Shown: in pieces, positions 33,064 through 43,400 of the stretch
How positions within the stretch are numbered: position 1 is the first letter of the stretch
Layout of the letters: the number at the start of each line of letters is the position of its first letter
Assembly: GCF_003432485.1 (NCBI RefSeq)
Contig: NZ_QVNQ01000007.1
Location: 1-64,000, forward strand
Source of the DNA: Actinomadura spongiicola
Lineage (GTDB): Bacteria; Actinomycetota; Actinomycetes; Streptosporangiales; Streptosporangiaceae
Direction of reading: 5' to 3'
Length of the DNA: 64,000 bases
Program-made: the position numbers and the translations under genes
The notes under the pieces: model-generated
What the model was told of the DNA's origin: nothing
The model's input: the letters and a program-made list of their open reading frames with translations, nothing else
Databases searched by the model: none

Positions 33064-34272
33064 TCAAGTACCGCTCCATTCTCCCAAGATCGGGGGGGTG
33101 TGATTACCGTCGAAACCGAGCCAGGAGACCTGCAACGTGTAGGAGAAATCATGCCCGGACTCGAACGAATACTCCCGGGTGATTCTGAAATAGGCCCAGC
33201 CGACCGTGGGAACTATCATGTAGTCGCCGCTCCTATCCTTGTCGGCCTTCACGGTGTGGTCGCGGATGCCGTTGTAGAGGGTCACTGCGATTGAACCGGC
33301 ATCACAATTTCTCACCTGGACGGTCACGACGAGCAGGCCGGGTCCCACGTCCAGATAATTCTTGTCGTACTCGTCTATCGTGCGTGACGTCGTCAACCAA
33401 CCGTCTTCGGCGACGAGGGGTTTCGCGCAGGCGGGCGCGAGGCCCGCGATGGTCGCCTGGTGCGTGATGGTGGCGCGTTCCGCGGTGAGCCGTTTGGTGT
33501 CGACGTCGCCGCTGCCGACGATGACGGTGGTGGCCGTCGCGTGCCTGGCGTGTTCCTGGCCGTTCTGGTAGACGGCGACGAGCTGGTACACCGTGGTGGC
33601 GTGCAGGTCCCCGGTGCCCAGCGGAGGCTTGATCTTTTCCGATTTCAGGCCGCTGTTCTTGCCGTTCACGTGCAGCTCGTAGGTCACATGACTGTCGCCT
33701 CTGACCGTCCAGAGAAGGTCGGTGCCCTTGCCGTACTGAACGATGGGGCTGCTGGCCCGGAAGTCGGCGAGCTGGAATTCCTGCGGGAACTTGCCGATCG
33801 GGTAAATCTTCTGGACCGGCGATCCTTTCTCCGTCTCCAGCGCGCTGATCACCACATTGGTGACGCCTATCCGCCTGCTGAGCGGGACGTTGCTGAGCCT
33901 GATCCGTACCGTCTCGTTCAGACCCGCCTGACCCTTCTTGGGCCTGAAGAGGAACTCGCCGTCCTGGGAACTCCTGATCTGGTCCCATGCCGGCGGGGAG
34001 GTCGCGGAGCGAGTGACGTTGCCCCAGTCGGGGGTGAGGACACCGGGGCCGTCGTCGTCCCAGCTATTGGTCACGGTGAAGGTGACGGACAGCTCATAGA
34101 GGCGGAGCTCAATGAACGCGCCGGTGCTGACCAGGACTTCGACGTTTCCATAGGCGGGCTGGTCCTTTGCGGACGAGACGCTCATCGGTGAGGGCGTCGT
34201 GGTGACGCTGGTGCGCAGCGGGAAGTCCGTGTCGGTGAGCGCGACGGCGCCGCCGTCGGCGTGAATCGTCAT
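33064..34272 (-). CDS. Unknown 402-aa beta-rich protein, last gene of the DUF6603 operon
   Basis: I do not recognise the family. It has no signal peptide and no transmembrane segment; the sequence is rich in short Thr/Val strands with occasional aromatic residues, consistent with several beta-sandwich modules (for example VTFTVTNSWDDDG, TDLLWTVRGDSHVTYELHV and TVYQLVAVYQNGQEH). Two middle stretches look like Ig-like repeats. It is transcribed 28 bp after the 1219-aa gene, so it belongs to the four-gene cluster. A run of seven G at about 33092-33098, close to the 3' end, makes the last residues sensitive to sequencing error. Function unknown. Confidence 0.7.
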   Translation of the reverse strand: MTIHADGGAVALTDTDFPLRTSVTTTPSPMSVSSAKDQPAYGNVEVLVSTGAFIELRLYELSVTFTVTNSWDDDGPGVLTPDWGNVTRSATSPPAWDQIRSSQDGEFLFRPKKGQAGLNETVRIRLSNVPLSRRIGVTNVVISALETEKGSPVQKIYPIGKFPQEFQLADFRASSPIVQYGKGTDLLWTVRGDSHVTYELHVNGKNSGLKSEKIKPPLGTGDLHATTVYQLVAVYQNGQEHARHATATTVIVGSGDVDTKRLTAERATITHQATIAGLAPACAKPLVAEDGWLTTSRTIDEYDKNYLDVGPGLLVVTVQVRNCDAGSIAVTLYNGIRDHTVKADKDRSGDYMIVPTVGWAYFRITREYSFESGHDFSYTLQVSWLGFDGNHTPPILGEWSGT

Positions 34273-34300
34273 GGTCGGCCCTTCTCTCTTGTGGCGGTGG

Positions 34301-37300
34301 TCAGCGAGGGGTGAGGCCGTTCTTGAGGTGGAGCAGCCCGGTGCGCAGATGGGCGCGCGATTCGGGGGTGATGCGGGCCGCGGCGTCGACGCCGGTGACG
34401 GGCAGGGTGCCGGAGTCGGGACGGCGCCAGGACCAGGTACCGGTCTCCACGACCGGTAGCGGGATGCCGAAGGCGGTGACCGTCGCCCTGGTGGAGTACC
34501 CCACGTCGACCGAGATCGGGCGCATCGTGCCGAGGGCCGGGCCGACGTGGAAGACGGCGTCCATGCGTTTGAGCGCGTGGGTCACGAGGTCGGGGTCCAC
34601 GCTCAGCACACGGGTCGGCAGGATGTGGGAGGTGGCCTGCACACCGCCCCAAGGATCCGCCAGCAGAGTCACCAGGCGTGACTGGCCCAGCGCCAGTTCC
34701 GAGTTGGTGTCCTTGGCCCTGCTCAGCACGTAGGTCGTCTGAGGCGCGGGGTCGTTGGGCGTGCGGACGGCGTACAGCGTGCCGTAGTCGCTCTGGTCGA
34801 AGTAGCCGACAAGGCCGTCGGTGAAGGACGCTGCCGAGCCGAGCAGAACGGGCCAGGTGTAGGACTGGTACTCGGCCGTGGGCGGGTCGGCGGTCAGGCG
34901 GCTGGGCTTGAGCGGCACGACGGGGTCGGCGTCGGGTTCCAGGTGCAGCCGGGCGCGGATCAGGACGAGGGGCCGCCCGAGCATGCGCAACGTGGGGTGA
35001 CCGGAATCCGCGCGGTACGGGGCGATGGTGTACCGGATCTCCTCCACGGTCGCGACCAGATCCTGCAGCGCCTTGACTGCGTCCGTCCGGGCGTGCAGGC
35101 CGTTGAGGAAGCGGGCGAGGTTCGGATGCTTGGTGCTGGCCTGTCCGAGGACGGGCGCGTCGGGGTGCAGGCGTTCGAAGGCCAGCGCGCCTGCGGGAGT
35201 GGGACGCAGCTCGCCGAGCAGCGTGCCGTCCGGCGCCATGCACAGCAGGGCCTCGTCGAAGTAGTTCGGCACGACCCATGCGCTGATCTGCTCGTCGGAG
35301 GACGCCGTGAGCGCCGTCCGGGCGTCGTCGAGCCGGGAGACCGCGTCGAAACCGAGCCGGACCGGTTGCGGCAGCCGCGGCCGCAGATGGAACAGGTGCG
35401 GCGCCCACAGGGTGGGCTCGGTGACGTGGACGACCGCGTCGGCCGCGTCGGGCTTGCCGGGGGTCTTGGAGTCGGGGATGACGCTGGCCGCCCGCGCGGG
35501 TTTGGGTCGCCGGGCGAGGTCGACGGCCGTGTCGATGATCTCGCGTCCACGGCCGAACCGGTCGACCAGGAACATCCTGCGCACCCGGAACTGTCCCGCG
35601 CGCAGCGGCCGGTAGTAGGGCGGGACGACCCAGTTCTCCAGTATTTCGGGCTGTGCGGGACGCCGGGTGACCGGTTGCAGGTCGCGGGGGGCGAAGGTGT
35701 GGCGGCCGTCCAGCAACCCGGCGACGCTCGCGGGTGGACGTGCGCGCACCAGCGAGCACCGGCCGGTGAGGAACTCGTTGAAGCCGTCCAGGGCCTGGGA
35801 GATCAGGTCCGAGCCGGTCGTGGCGCTGGAGAGGTGGTCGGCGAGCCTGCCGACCGCGGCGACGAAGTCCGGGGCCTGTCCGGGTGCCTCCTGGGCGATG
35901 CGGTGGAGCCGTTCCGTGAGGTTGTGCACGGCGTGTGCCGACAGCAGGGCCTTGCCGCGCACCGTGAGCGGGGTGGCCTCCTTGTCGTCCGCGTCGCCCT
36001 CGCCGCGCCACACGTACTGCCCCGGGCCGAACTCCCAGTTCTTCTTCGTGGGATCGCTGTGGTGGTAGTAGGGAATGGCGAAGTATTCCGCGTCCCACAC
36101 CAGCAGCAGCGGCGTCCACGGCTGCCGCCACGCCTGCGTCCCGCGCATCGCCGCGCGGACCCGGCGGTCGGCTGATCCGGTTTTCCAGTCGGCTGTGGTG
36201 TCGTCGGCGAATGTGACCTTGGTCGGCTGCGGGTGGCGGTCGAGGGTGGCGAACTCGGTGAGCACCGCGTCGGGCAGCGCGGACGGCAACCTGTCGCCGA
36301 TGACGGTCGGCAGCTTGGTCCAGCCCTCGGGCTTGACGGGGGGGACGGAGGTGCCGTCGGCCTTGGCGACGAGGTCTCCGGGCAGCCGGCAGGGCAGCAG
36401 GGCCGGATCGTCCAGGAGCCGCGCGGCCCGCGCGCCCTTGATCATGACGATCGGTTCGCGGGCCACGTGGAACGGCGGGCGCGGGGTCCGGGTGGGGCGG
36501 CCCTTGGGGTCGCGGCCCCACAGCTTCTTGAGGCGGGCGACCTCGGCGTCCACGGCCTTGGCCAGTTCCTCGGGCGTGGTGGCGCGCACCAGGGCCTTGG
36601 CCTTGGCGAGCTGTTCCCGGTCGCTCTTGACCCGGCCGATCAGCGTGGTGAGTTTGGGCTCGACCTCCTTGAGCAGCGCCTCGAGTTTCGGGCGGATCTC
36701 CGATGGCCTCTTGGCGAGGGCGCGGAGCTGCTGGACGTACCACCACAGCTCGTACATGCGTTCCTGCCGCCGGGCCAAGGCGCGCACGGCGGCGTCGTGA
36801 GTGTTCTGGTCGGCGTTGGTGCCGGTGAGCCAGGCGCGTTCCTCGTCGGGCAGCGGTCGCACGGGCGCCGAGGGCTTACCCGGGGCGGACGAGGGGGTGG
36901 TGAAGTCCCAGACGAACCCGCCGGCCCTGGGTTCGAACCGGGTCTCGCCGGTGCGCAGCTGGGCCGCCGCCGCGCCCGAGGCGCTGTCGAACTCGTGCAG
37001 CAGGCCGTACTGGAGCGCTTGCAGGCGCCTCAGCCGGTCGCCTTGACCCCAGGTGGACGGTTCGTAGGCCAGCGCGAGCGCGCTGACGCCGTCCGCCGTG
37101 GACTCCCCGACCCCGTAACGGATGGCGGGTTCCCCGGCGTCGGTGGCGACGGGCGGGGCCTCCTCCTTCTCCTTGTCCGGCAGGCCGGTGCTGGTCCACA
37201 CGACGCCGGTGACGGTGCCCGCGCAAACGGTGCGCATGGTGCCCGACGGGGCGGGATCGAGATGCCAGCCGAGCTTCTTGAGCAGCTCGGCCGGTGTTCC

Positions 37301-37960
37301 CGCCGCCGCCAGGGGGTCGTCGTTGTCGCCGGCGTACCAGCCCATGACCAGGTAGGACAGCTCGCGCCGGTCGCCGGTGAGGCCGGACAGGTCGTCGTGG
37401 AGGGAGAAGACGCCGAGGTTGTAGGGCTGGTAGAGGCAGAACGTCGGCAGGCCCGGCCCGACGGCGGTGAGCGCCGCCGACTGCCCGGGTTCCGTCAGCG
37501 TCCCGGTGAGCGGCAGGACACGTCCGATGCGCTTGGCCGCCAGCGTGGCGTCGGTGTCGGAGGTGGCGACGGCGTAGGGCGAGTTGTCGGTGTGGTCGGA
37601 CGGGTCGTCGCGCAGGCAGTTGCTCTGCACCAGCCACGCGGTCGCGGCGCGGTTGTCGGCGGGGCCGCTGTAGCGCACCACCAGCCACCGGGCGGGGACG
37701 GCGCGGTAGGTGGTGATGCCGTCGGAGCCCAGCGCGCCGTTGCGCAGTGCCAGGGGCAGTTCCCAGTGCACCGTCACCCCGGTACGGGGACGGCTGACGT
37801 CGAGGGTGAGCGGGTCGGGTTCGGGGCTGAGATGCGGCGCCCCGCTGAAATCGGGGACCCAGCGCCTCCAGTCCGTCCTGCGCACGTCGTCCCGCACGGC
37901 GCCGTTCACCATCAGGGCGGTGACGCGAACCGGGACCACGACGGGCTGGTGACTGCTCAT
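34301..37960 (-). CDS. Unknown 1219-aa protein of the DUF6603 operon
   Basis: A very large protein without recognisable catalytic motif, signal peptide or membrane helix. The N-terminal about 350 residues are mixed and aromatic-rich (VHWELPLALRNG, YLVMGWYAGDND). A highly charged helical stretch at about 385-500 (ARRQERMYELWWYVQQLRAL, then many Lys/Glu/Ala) looks like a long helical hairpin or coiled coil. The remainder is mixed alpha/beta with WTPLLLVWDAEYFAIPYY and, near the end, paired-strand segments (VDVGYSTRATVTAFGIPLPV). The C-terminal 140 residues could form a binding module. Gene order and tight spacing (48 bp after the 797-aa gene) tie it to the cluster. Homologues, if any, should be sought as an intact neighbourhood. 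Function unknown. Confidence 0.7.
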   Translation of the reverse strand: MSSHQPVVVPVRVTALMVNGAVRDDVRRTDWRRWVPDFSGAPHLSPEPDPLTLDVSRPRTGVTVHWELPLALRNGALGSDGITTYRAVPARWLVVRYSGPADNRAATAWLVQSNCLRDDPSDHTDNSPYAVATSDTDATLAAKRIGRVLPLTGTLTEPGQSAALTAVGPGLPTFCLYQPYNLGVFSLHDDLSGLTGDRRELSYLVMGWYAGDNDDPLAAAGTPAELLKKLGWHLDPAPSGTMRTVCAGTVTGVVWTSTGLPDKEKEEAPPVATDAGEPAIRYGVGESTADGVSALALAYEPSTWGQGDRLRRLQALQYGLLHEFDSASGAAAAQLRTGETRFEPRAGGFVWDFTTPSSAPGKPSAPVRPLPDEERAWLTGTNADQNTHDAAVRALARRQERMYELWWYVQQLRALAKRPSEIRPKLEALLKEVEPKLTTLIGRVKSDREQLAKAKALVRATTPEELAKAVDAEVARLKKLWGRDPKGRPTRTPRPPFHVAREPIVMIKGARAARLLDDPALLPCRLPGDLVAKADGTSVPPVKPEGWTKLPTVIGDRLPSALPDAVLTEFATLDRHPQPTKVTFADDTTADWKTGSADRRVRAAMRGTQAWRQPWTPLLLVWDAEYFAIPYYHHSDPTKKNWEFGPGQYVWRGEGDADDKEATPLTVRGKALLSAHAVHNLTERLHRIAQEAPGQAPDFVAAVGRLADHLSSATTGSDLISQALDGFNEFLTGRCSLVRARPPASVAGLLDGRHTFAPRDLQPVTRRPAQPEILENWVVPPYYRPLRAGQFRVRRMFLVDRFGRGREIIDTAVDLARRPKPARAASVIPDSKTPGKPDAADAVVHVTEPTLWAPHLFHLRPRLPQPVRLGFDAVSRLDDARTALTASSDEQISAWVVPNYFDEALLCMAPDGTLLGELRPTPAGALAFERLHPDAPVLGQASTKHPNLARFLNGLHARTDAVKALQDLVATVEEIRYTIAPYRADSGHPTLRMLGRPLVLIRARLHLEPDADPVVPLKPSRLTADPPTAEYQSYTWPVLLGSAASFTDGLVGYFDQSDYGTLYAVRTPNDPAPQTTYVLSRAKDTNSELALGQSRLVTLLADPWGGVQATSHILPTRVLSVDPDLVTHALKRMDAVFHVGPALGTMRPISVDVGYSTRATVTAFGIPLPVVETGTWSWRRPDSGTLPVTGVDAAARITPESRAHLRTGLLHLKNGLTPR

Positions 37961-38008
37961 GTGCGGGCTCCTGCGCTACTGGCGGCCGTCATCGGCCGCC
38001 GAAGGTGG

Positions 38009-40402
38009 TCAGCTGCCAGTTATGGTCAAGGTGGCCTTCTCGGGTGACTGCACCATCTGCAAGGCCAGGTCACCGGGCCCGGCCGCCGATCCGCCGGGGG
38101 GCCGGTACTTCGCGGTCAGCTTGTCCCACACCAGCGCCGCCAGGCCCGCGCCCGCCTGGTTGATCTTGATGGTGTGGGCGCCGGGGCCGCTGGTCCGCCG
38201 GAACGGGACCTCGACCCGCGCTTCGGCCAGCTTGCCCTTGAGCGACTGGCCCACCTTCACACCGTCGCCGGTGTCCTCGACCAGGCTGCGGAGCCCGATG
38301 TACGTCCTGCCGAGATCCTCGAACACGCCCAGGTGCAGGCCGTGCATGGGCTCGTGCAGCTCGATCCGCGCGGGCAGGCCGTCGAACAGGCACAGCAGGA
38401 CGTCGGGCGCGATGCGGTCGCGGCGCAGCACTCGGCCCCGCGCGTCCTTAGAGCCGTCGGCCTGGCTCTTGGACACGACCACCTCCGTCCGCGGGTAGGC
38501 CGACACCAGCCGGGAGCGGATCAATACGCCCGCTTTGGGCGGGGCGGCCGCCCGCGCCCGGTACCCGGCGCGCAGCGCGTCGAGGGCCCTGCGGTCGAGC
38601 CGGGAGCGCTCGGCGGCCCGGAACGCGCCCTCGGTGAGCGCGTCCAGCCAGACGGTGTCCACCCGGAAGATCCGCAGGCTTTCCGGCGGCAGCATCGCGG
38701 TGTGCGGGACCAGGTGGTCGAACGGCACCTGCTCCAGGCGGCGCAGCCGGTCCAGCCACCGGATGATCTTCGGCTCGGCCGGGTCGGTCCCGCCCAGGGT
38801 GTGCTCCGCGATCGCGTCCAGGATGTCGTCCCTGGCCAGCAGGGTCTTCATCAGGTCCAGCAGGGCGGGCGCGCTGTGGTGGGACGCCAGGTCCTGTTCC
38901 CGCAAGATCTGGATCGTCTGCTGGTCGGTGAGCGGGCCGTCGTGCGGGCGGGAGGACGGTGCGGGCGAGGTGAGAACGGCGCCGTGGCGGTGCACGGGTT
39001 CGCCGCACGCCACCCGGTCGAACGCGGCACGCCACCGGTCGTCCGCGCCGGTCAGCAGGTCGTCGACGGCCCGCCGCAGGTCCGCGCGGTCACCGGTGTC
39101 CCGGGGGCGGGCGGCGAGGTCGGGGTCGAGCAGGGCGGGGTCCAGCAGCGGCGCGATGACCCGGCAGGCCTGGGCCAGGCCGCCGTGCGCCCGGTCCAGG
39201 TAGGCGCCGAGCGCGGCGGCCATCTCCTGGTCGGCGAGTACCAGCGCCCGGCCCAGCTCACGCGCCACGGCGTAACTGAGGTCGGCGGCCCCGTACTTGG
39301 CGTCGGTCTCGGACGGGGCGGTGACCTTGTAGGGGACGAGCGGGCCCCTGTACCAGGCGAAGTCGTCCGGGACGCCGTTGTCGTGCGCGAGCGGGATCCA
39401 GCCGTTGGCCAGCCGGTACCGCACGTGCCGGGTGAAGTCGTCGGTGCCCGTGGTGGCGGGCTGCGGGTGGCGCAGCAGGAACTCCCGCGTGCGGTCGGCG
39501 GTGTCGGAAGCCTCCCTGGTGAGGTTCCGACGCAGCTCAGAAAAGCTGGCCTCTCCCTGGGGGCTGGAGGTGAAGGACCAGGAGTACAGCGACAGCAGCC
39601 GGATGTCCTTGGTGAGCGAGCCCGGGTTGTCGAACATTTCGGTGTGGCCCTCAAGGGACACCAGGTGCGCCACATACGGGGCGCCCTTGGGGCCCGGGTA
39701 GGGCAGCCGGTTGGCGACCACGAACGAGTACTCGGTGGCCCTGCGGGTGGCCTCGTTGTCCTCGTCCTTGTCGTATCGCTCCTCGTCCTGGAGCCCGATG
39801 GCGGAGGTCTCGCCGGGCAGCGGGCCGCGCACGTGCGCCAGATGCGCGACCTCGGTTGCCAGCGGCGCCAGGGCGGCGAAGACGTCCTTGGTGACGCGGA
39901 TGGTGTGGACGGGCGTGGCCTTCTCGGCGTCGGTCAGCGCGGGGGTGAACGTCGGCAGCCGCAGCGGGTCCTTGGCGTCCACCAGCAGTTCCCCGGCGGT
40001 CCCCTGGGTGGTCAGGCCGGCGGCCTCGGGATCGTCCACCAGCTCGCCCTTGGTGAACAGCAACAGAGCCAGCCAGGGCCGCTTCTTGTTCTCGCTGTCG
40101 CCGGCCTTCCAGTCCAGCCGCGTCTCCCACGGCAGGACCCGCCGTTCGAACGCGATGTGCGGCAGCAGCGTCTGCACCGGACCGCACGAGCCGGGCGGCG
40201 GGTAGGCGCCGTGCACCTCCTGCTCGCCCAGATGCAGGCGAAGGCCGGTGACCTGCACGGTCTGGACGAGGCCGGTGGGATTGGTGCCGCCCAGGCCGGG
40301 CGGCAGTTTTTGGGCGACCGTGATGGAGTAGGTGCCGCGCGGCGCGGACGGGGTGAGGTTGTCGCTGAACGTCAGCGTGCCCGCCGCGGCGGTGCCGGTC
40401 AT
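38009..40402 (-). CDS. Unknown 797-aa protein of the DUF6603 operon
   Basis: A 797-aa cytoplasmic protein with no signal peptide. The first 350 residues are mixed alpha/beta (VQVTGLRLHLGEQEVHGAYP, KRPWLALLLFTKGELVDD). The middle is strongly helical. The last about 170 residues carry a compact module: AGVLIRSRLVSAYPRTEVVV, DVLLCLFDGLPARIELHEP and GLHLGVFEDLG. I recall similar 'LLCLFDG...EGLHFG' segments in uncharacterised myxobacterial and actinobacterial proteins, but cannot name a family. The ATG at 40402 overlaps the stop of the DUF6603 gene (ATGA), so translation is coupled. A longer reading upstream in this frame overlaps that gene and lacks a ribosome site. Confidence 0.7.
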   Translation of the reverse strand: MTGTAAAGTLTFSDNLTPSAPRGTYSITVAQKLPPGLGGTNPTGLVQTVQVTGLRLHLGEQEVHGAYPPPGSCGPVQTLLPHIAFERRVLPWETRLDWKAGDSENKKRPWLALLLFTKGELVDDPEAAGLTTQGTAGELLVDAKDPLRLPTFTPALTDAEKATPVHTIRVTKDVFAALAPLATEVAHLAHVRGPLPGETSAIGLQDEERYDKDEDNEATRRATEYSFVVANRLPYPGPKGAPYVAHLVSLEGHTEMFDNPGSLTKDIRLLSLYSWSFTSSPQGEASFSELRRNLTREASDTADRTREFLLRHPQPATTGTDDFTRHVRYRLANGWIPLAHDNGVPDDFAWYRGPLVPYKVTAPSETDAKYGAADLSYAVARELGRALVLADQEMAAALGAYLDRAHGGLAQACRVIAPLLDPALLDPDLAARPRDTGDRADLRRAVDDLLTGADDRWRAAFDRVACGEPVHRHGAVLTSPAPSSRPHDGPLTDQQTIQILREQDLASHHSAPALLDLMKTLLARDDILDAIAEHTLGGTDPAEPKIIRWLDRLRRLEQVPFDHLVPHTAMLPPESLRIFRVDTVWLDALTEGAFRAAERSRLDRRALDALRAGYRARAAAPPKAGVLIRSRLVSAYPRTEVVVSKSQADGSKDARGRVLRRDRIAPDVLLCLFDGLPARIELHEPMHGLHLGVFEDLGRTYIGLRSLVEDTGDGVKVGQSLKGKLAEARVEVPFRRTSGPGAHTIKINQAGAGLAALVWDKLTAKYRPPGGSAAGPGDLALQMVQSPEKATLTITGS

Positions 40403-43400
40403 GGCAGGACCTCCAGCAGGGTCATGTCGGTCAGGACCTTTCTCAGCCGGGCGGCCGCCGCCTTCTGGTCCATGCCGGGATCGCCCGGTGCGGTGCGGGT
40501 GGAGGCCCCGTGCTTGAGCGGGTTGGCGCGCGCCGTCTCCGGCGTGTACTTGATGACCTCCAGTGAGGTGTCGCGCCGGTCGCCCTCCAGCGCGGGCGGC
40601 GGTATCCGCACCTGGAGACCGACCGCGTACACCGCGGTGGTGTCCTCGGCGGCCTTGTCGGCGGGAGGCGGCGCGTCGAGACGGACACCCCACAGGGCGT
40701 CGGGCACGGCGGCGTACAACGGCTTCACCGGCCACCCTTCGGTGCTGGACGTCAGGTCGGTGTCGGCCGTCCCGTCCGAGGCCGTGCGGTCAACGGTGAC
40801 GGTGAGGGTGCAGTCCTCCGAGGAGCCGGTGTACTGCACCGGGCGTACGTGCAGGTGCTTGCTGCGGTCGCGTTCCCGTCCGCCCACCTTCGGCCTGTCG
40901 TTGAGCGACTGCGCGGCGGTGTTGTAGACGAGCTTGGTGACGGGGATGACGGTGCGGGCGGCGAAGGTGAACCCGTCGGTGGACACCACCCAGCGGTCGC
41001 CCCTGGCGGTGGTGGCCTGCCTGACCTTCACCGGATCGGTCAGCAGCCCGTCCAGCGCGCCGATGGTCAGCGGTGCCGCGGGCAGCTGCCTGGCGGCGAA
41101 GTCCGTCCACGACATTTTCGACCCGAGCGGTCCCCAGGGCTCGCGGGAGTCGCCGAACCTGGCGGTGACCGAGAACGGGCCCGTCTTCAGATGGACGCGC
41201 CCGCCGGTCGGCGGTCCCCACACCACCAGCGTCGCGGCGATCTCCACCCGCGTCGTCACGCTGCACACCCAGGCGTCCAGGGTGTAGGACGCGCCGACCG
41301 TGACGCCGATCTCGGCGCGGAACGACAGCGGCGCCCACCACACCGTCACGTTGAAGTAGGCGATCAGCCAGGCCCGCAGCCCACCGGCGTCGTAGTGGAC
41401 CTCCAGCCGCCCGCCGACCATGCCCGCCTTCGGCGTCACCGCCACGTACAGCTCGCCCTTCACCGCGACCGCCGAGCTGACCGACCAGCTCAACCCCAGC
41501 CGCGGCACCTGCGGATAGTGGCCGGGTACGGGGAACGCCGGGTGGTAGCCGCCGACGGTGGCGACGAAGTCACCCTCGTTCGCGCTGCCGGGGAACCACA
41601 CGTACACCGCGGCGCCGCCGGTCACCTTGCAGTCCGGGTGGACGATCCAGGAGTTGTCGGTCAGCGCCGCCGTCAGCGAGAACTGCCGCTTGACGTGCTC
41701 GTACAGCGCGCGGAACCCGAGCTCCAGGTGCGCCACCGCGGGTGTCCTACCGCCGGTGGAGCGGGCGGGGAAGTCGGCCGAGACCCTGCCGAGCAGCGCC
41801 ACCAGGAGATCGTCTCCGCCGAACTGCACCATCAGCAGGCCCGCGACGTCGACCGTCTCGGCGATCGAGCAGCTCAGGCCCGCCGCCAGCCACATCACCC
41901 CGTTGGCGGGCCCCACCACCGCGCCGGTTCCGCCGGTGACCCTGCGCAGGACCTCGGTCGCGCTGACCGGCTCGTCGGGGCCGACACCCGTCAGCTCCTT
42001 CATGTTGCCGAGCGCCCGCACGAACGGGAACTCGGTCACGCGGTCGGCCTCGGGCAGCGCGACACTGGAGTTGTACCCGAACCCCAGCGCCAACCCGGTG
42101 AACACCACCGGCGGCGGGCCGTTGACCCTGCCCTCAAGCGCACCGAACACGAACAGCGAGACGTAGTCCGGCTGGTTCGCGGTGCCCTTGATCCGGGCGT
42201 AGGAGCCCACCGCCAGCAGCCCCCACGTGGCCGCCTTCACCATGATCAGACCGTCGTAGGCGAAGTGGCAGGTCTCGTCGGCGGGACGCGCCACGAGCGC
42301 GCCCATCACCCGCAGTGGGTCACGCGCGTACGCCACCCCGAGCCCGCGCAGCACCACCCGTACGGTCGGCTCCTCGACCAGTTCGATCTCCATGCCGAGG
42401 CCGGTGGCCTCCAACTCGAACCCGGCCGCGACGAACGCCGCGTCCAGCTCGACGAGCAGCCGCTCCTTCCGTGACCCCGACGCGGGCAACAGCCGCAGCC
42501 GCACCTGCCGCAGATGCAGCGGCCCGAGCGTCCGCTCCGTACGGATCAGCGAACCGCCCTCTTCGGCGTCGTCCTCACCGATCGCGGCGGGGGCGGGCCT
42601 GCGGACCCGCAGCTTGTAGGTGGTGTCGCCGGTGCTGACCCACGTCAACAGCGTCAGCCCCGCCCCCAGCGCGGCGCGGTCCGGCAGCGGACCACCGCCC
42701 ACCGCGGCGTTCAGCTCCGCGAGCGACTCAGCTGCGATCTTCTGGGAGGCGTACACGGCCTGAACCCGCACCCGGACATCGGCCTCGGCCGGGATCTGCC
42801 CGCGCAACAGCCCCAGGGAGGACAACCGTGTCGTGGCCCCCAGCGGCGCCAGCACCGAGACCACCACCGGCGGCCGGGACTCCTTCGCGCTCTTGGGCAG
42901 CAGGGCCACCAGCCACGGGGTGGTGGCCGGGGTCTCGTCAACGGCCCACAGCAGGAACCGGGTCCCCGAGCCTCCGGTGTCCATCATCAGGTTGAACGCC
43001 CGGACCTTGGGCAACCAGGGCGGAAGCCGGATCTCCTGCCCCCCGGTGATCTTCGCCAGCAGCGACGTCAACGACCAGCCGCCGCCCGGGGGCGGCAGCG
43101 CCATCAGCTGCGCACTGGTGACGCCCCCGGACTTCGCCACAGTGCCCAGAACCTCGACCCGCTTCCCGTTCTCCCAGGGCAGCCAGGCGCGGGCGTAGAA
43201 GCCGACCATCGGTTTCGACCATTTGCCGACGTGCCAGATCTCCAGGACGAGTGCCAGATCGGTGCCGCCGACGGAGCCCAGCGATTTGAGCGCGTCGGTG
43301 ACGGGGAGCTCCAGCGCGATTCCGTAGACTCCGTCGCTTTCGGTGGGCGCGTCCTTGCGGGTCAACAACCGAACACCGATCGGGACATCACCCGCTTTGG

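Noticed and set aside
36233..40927. Long plus-strand frames (604 and 917 codons)
   Set aside because: Antisense to the 1219-, 797- and 1069-aa genes, with no ribosome site and shadow-like composition.
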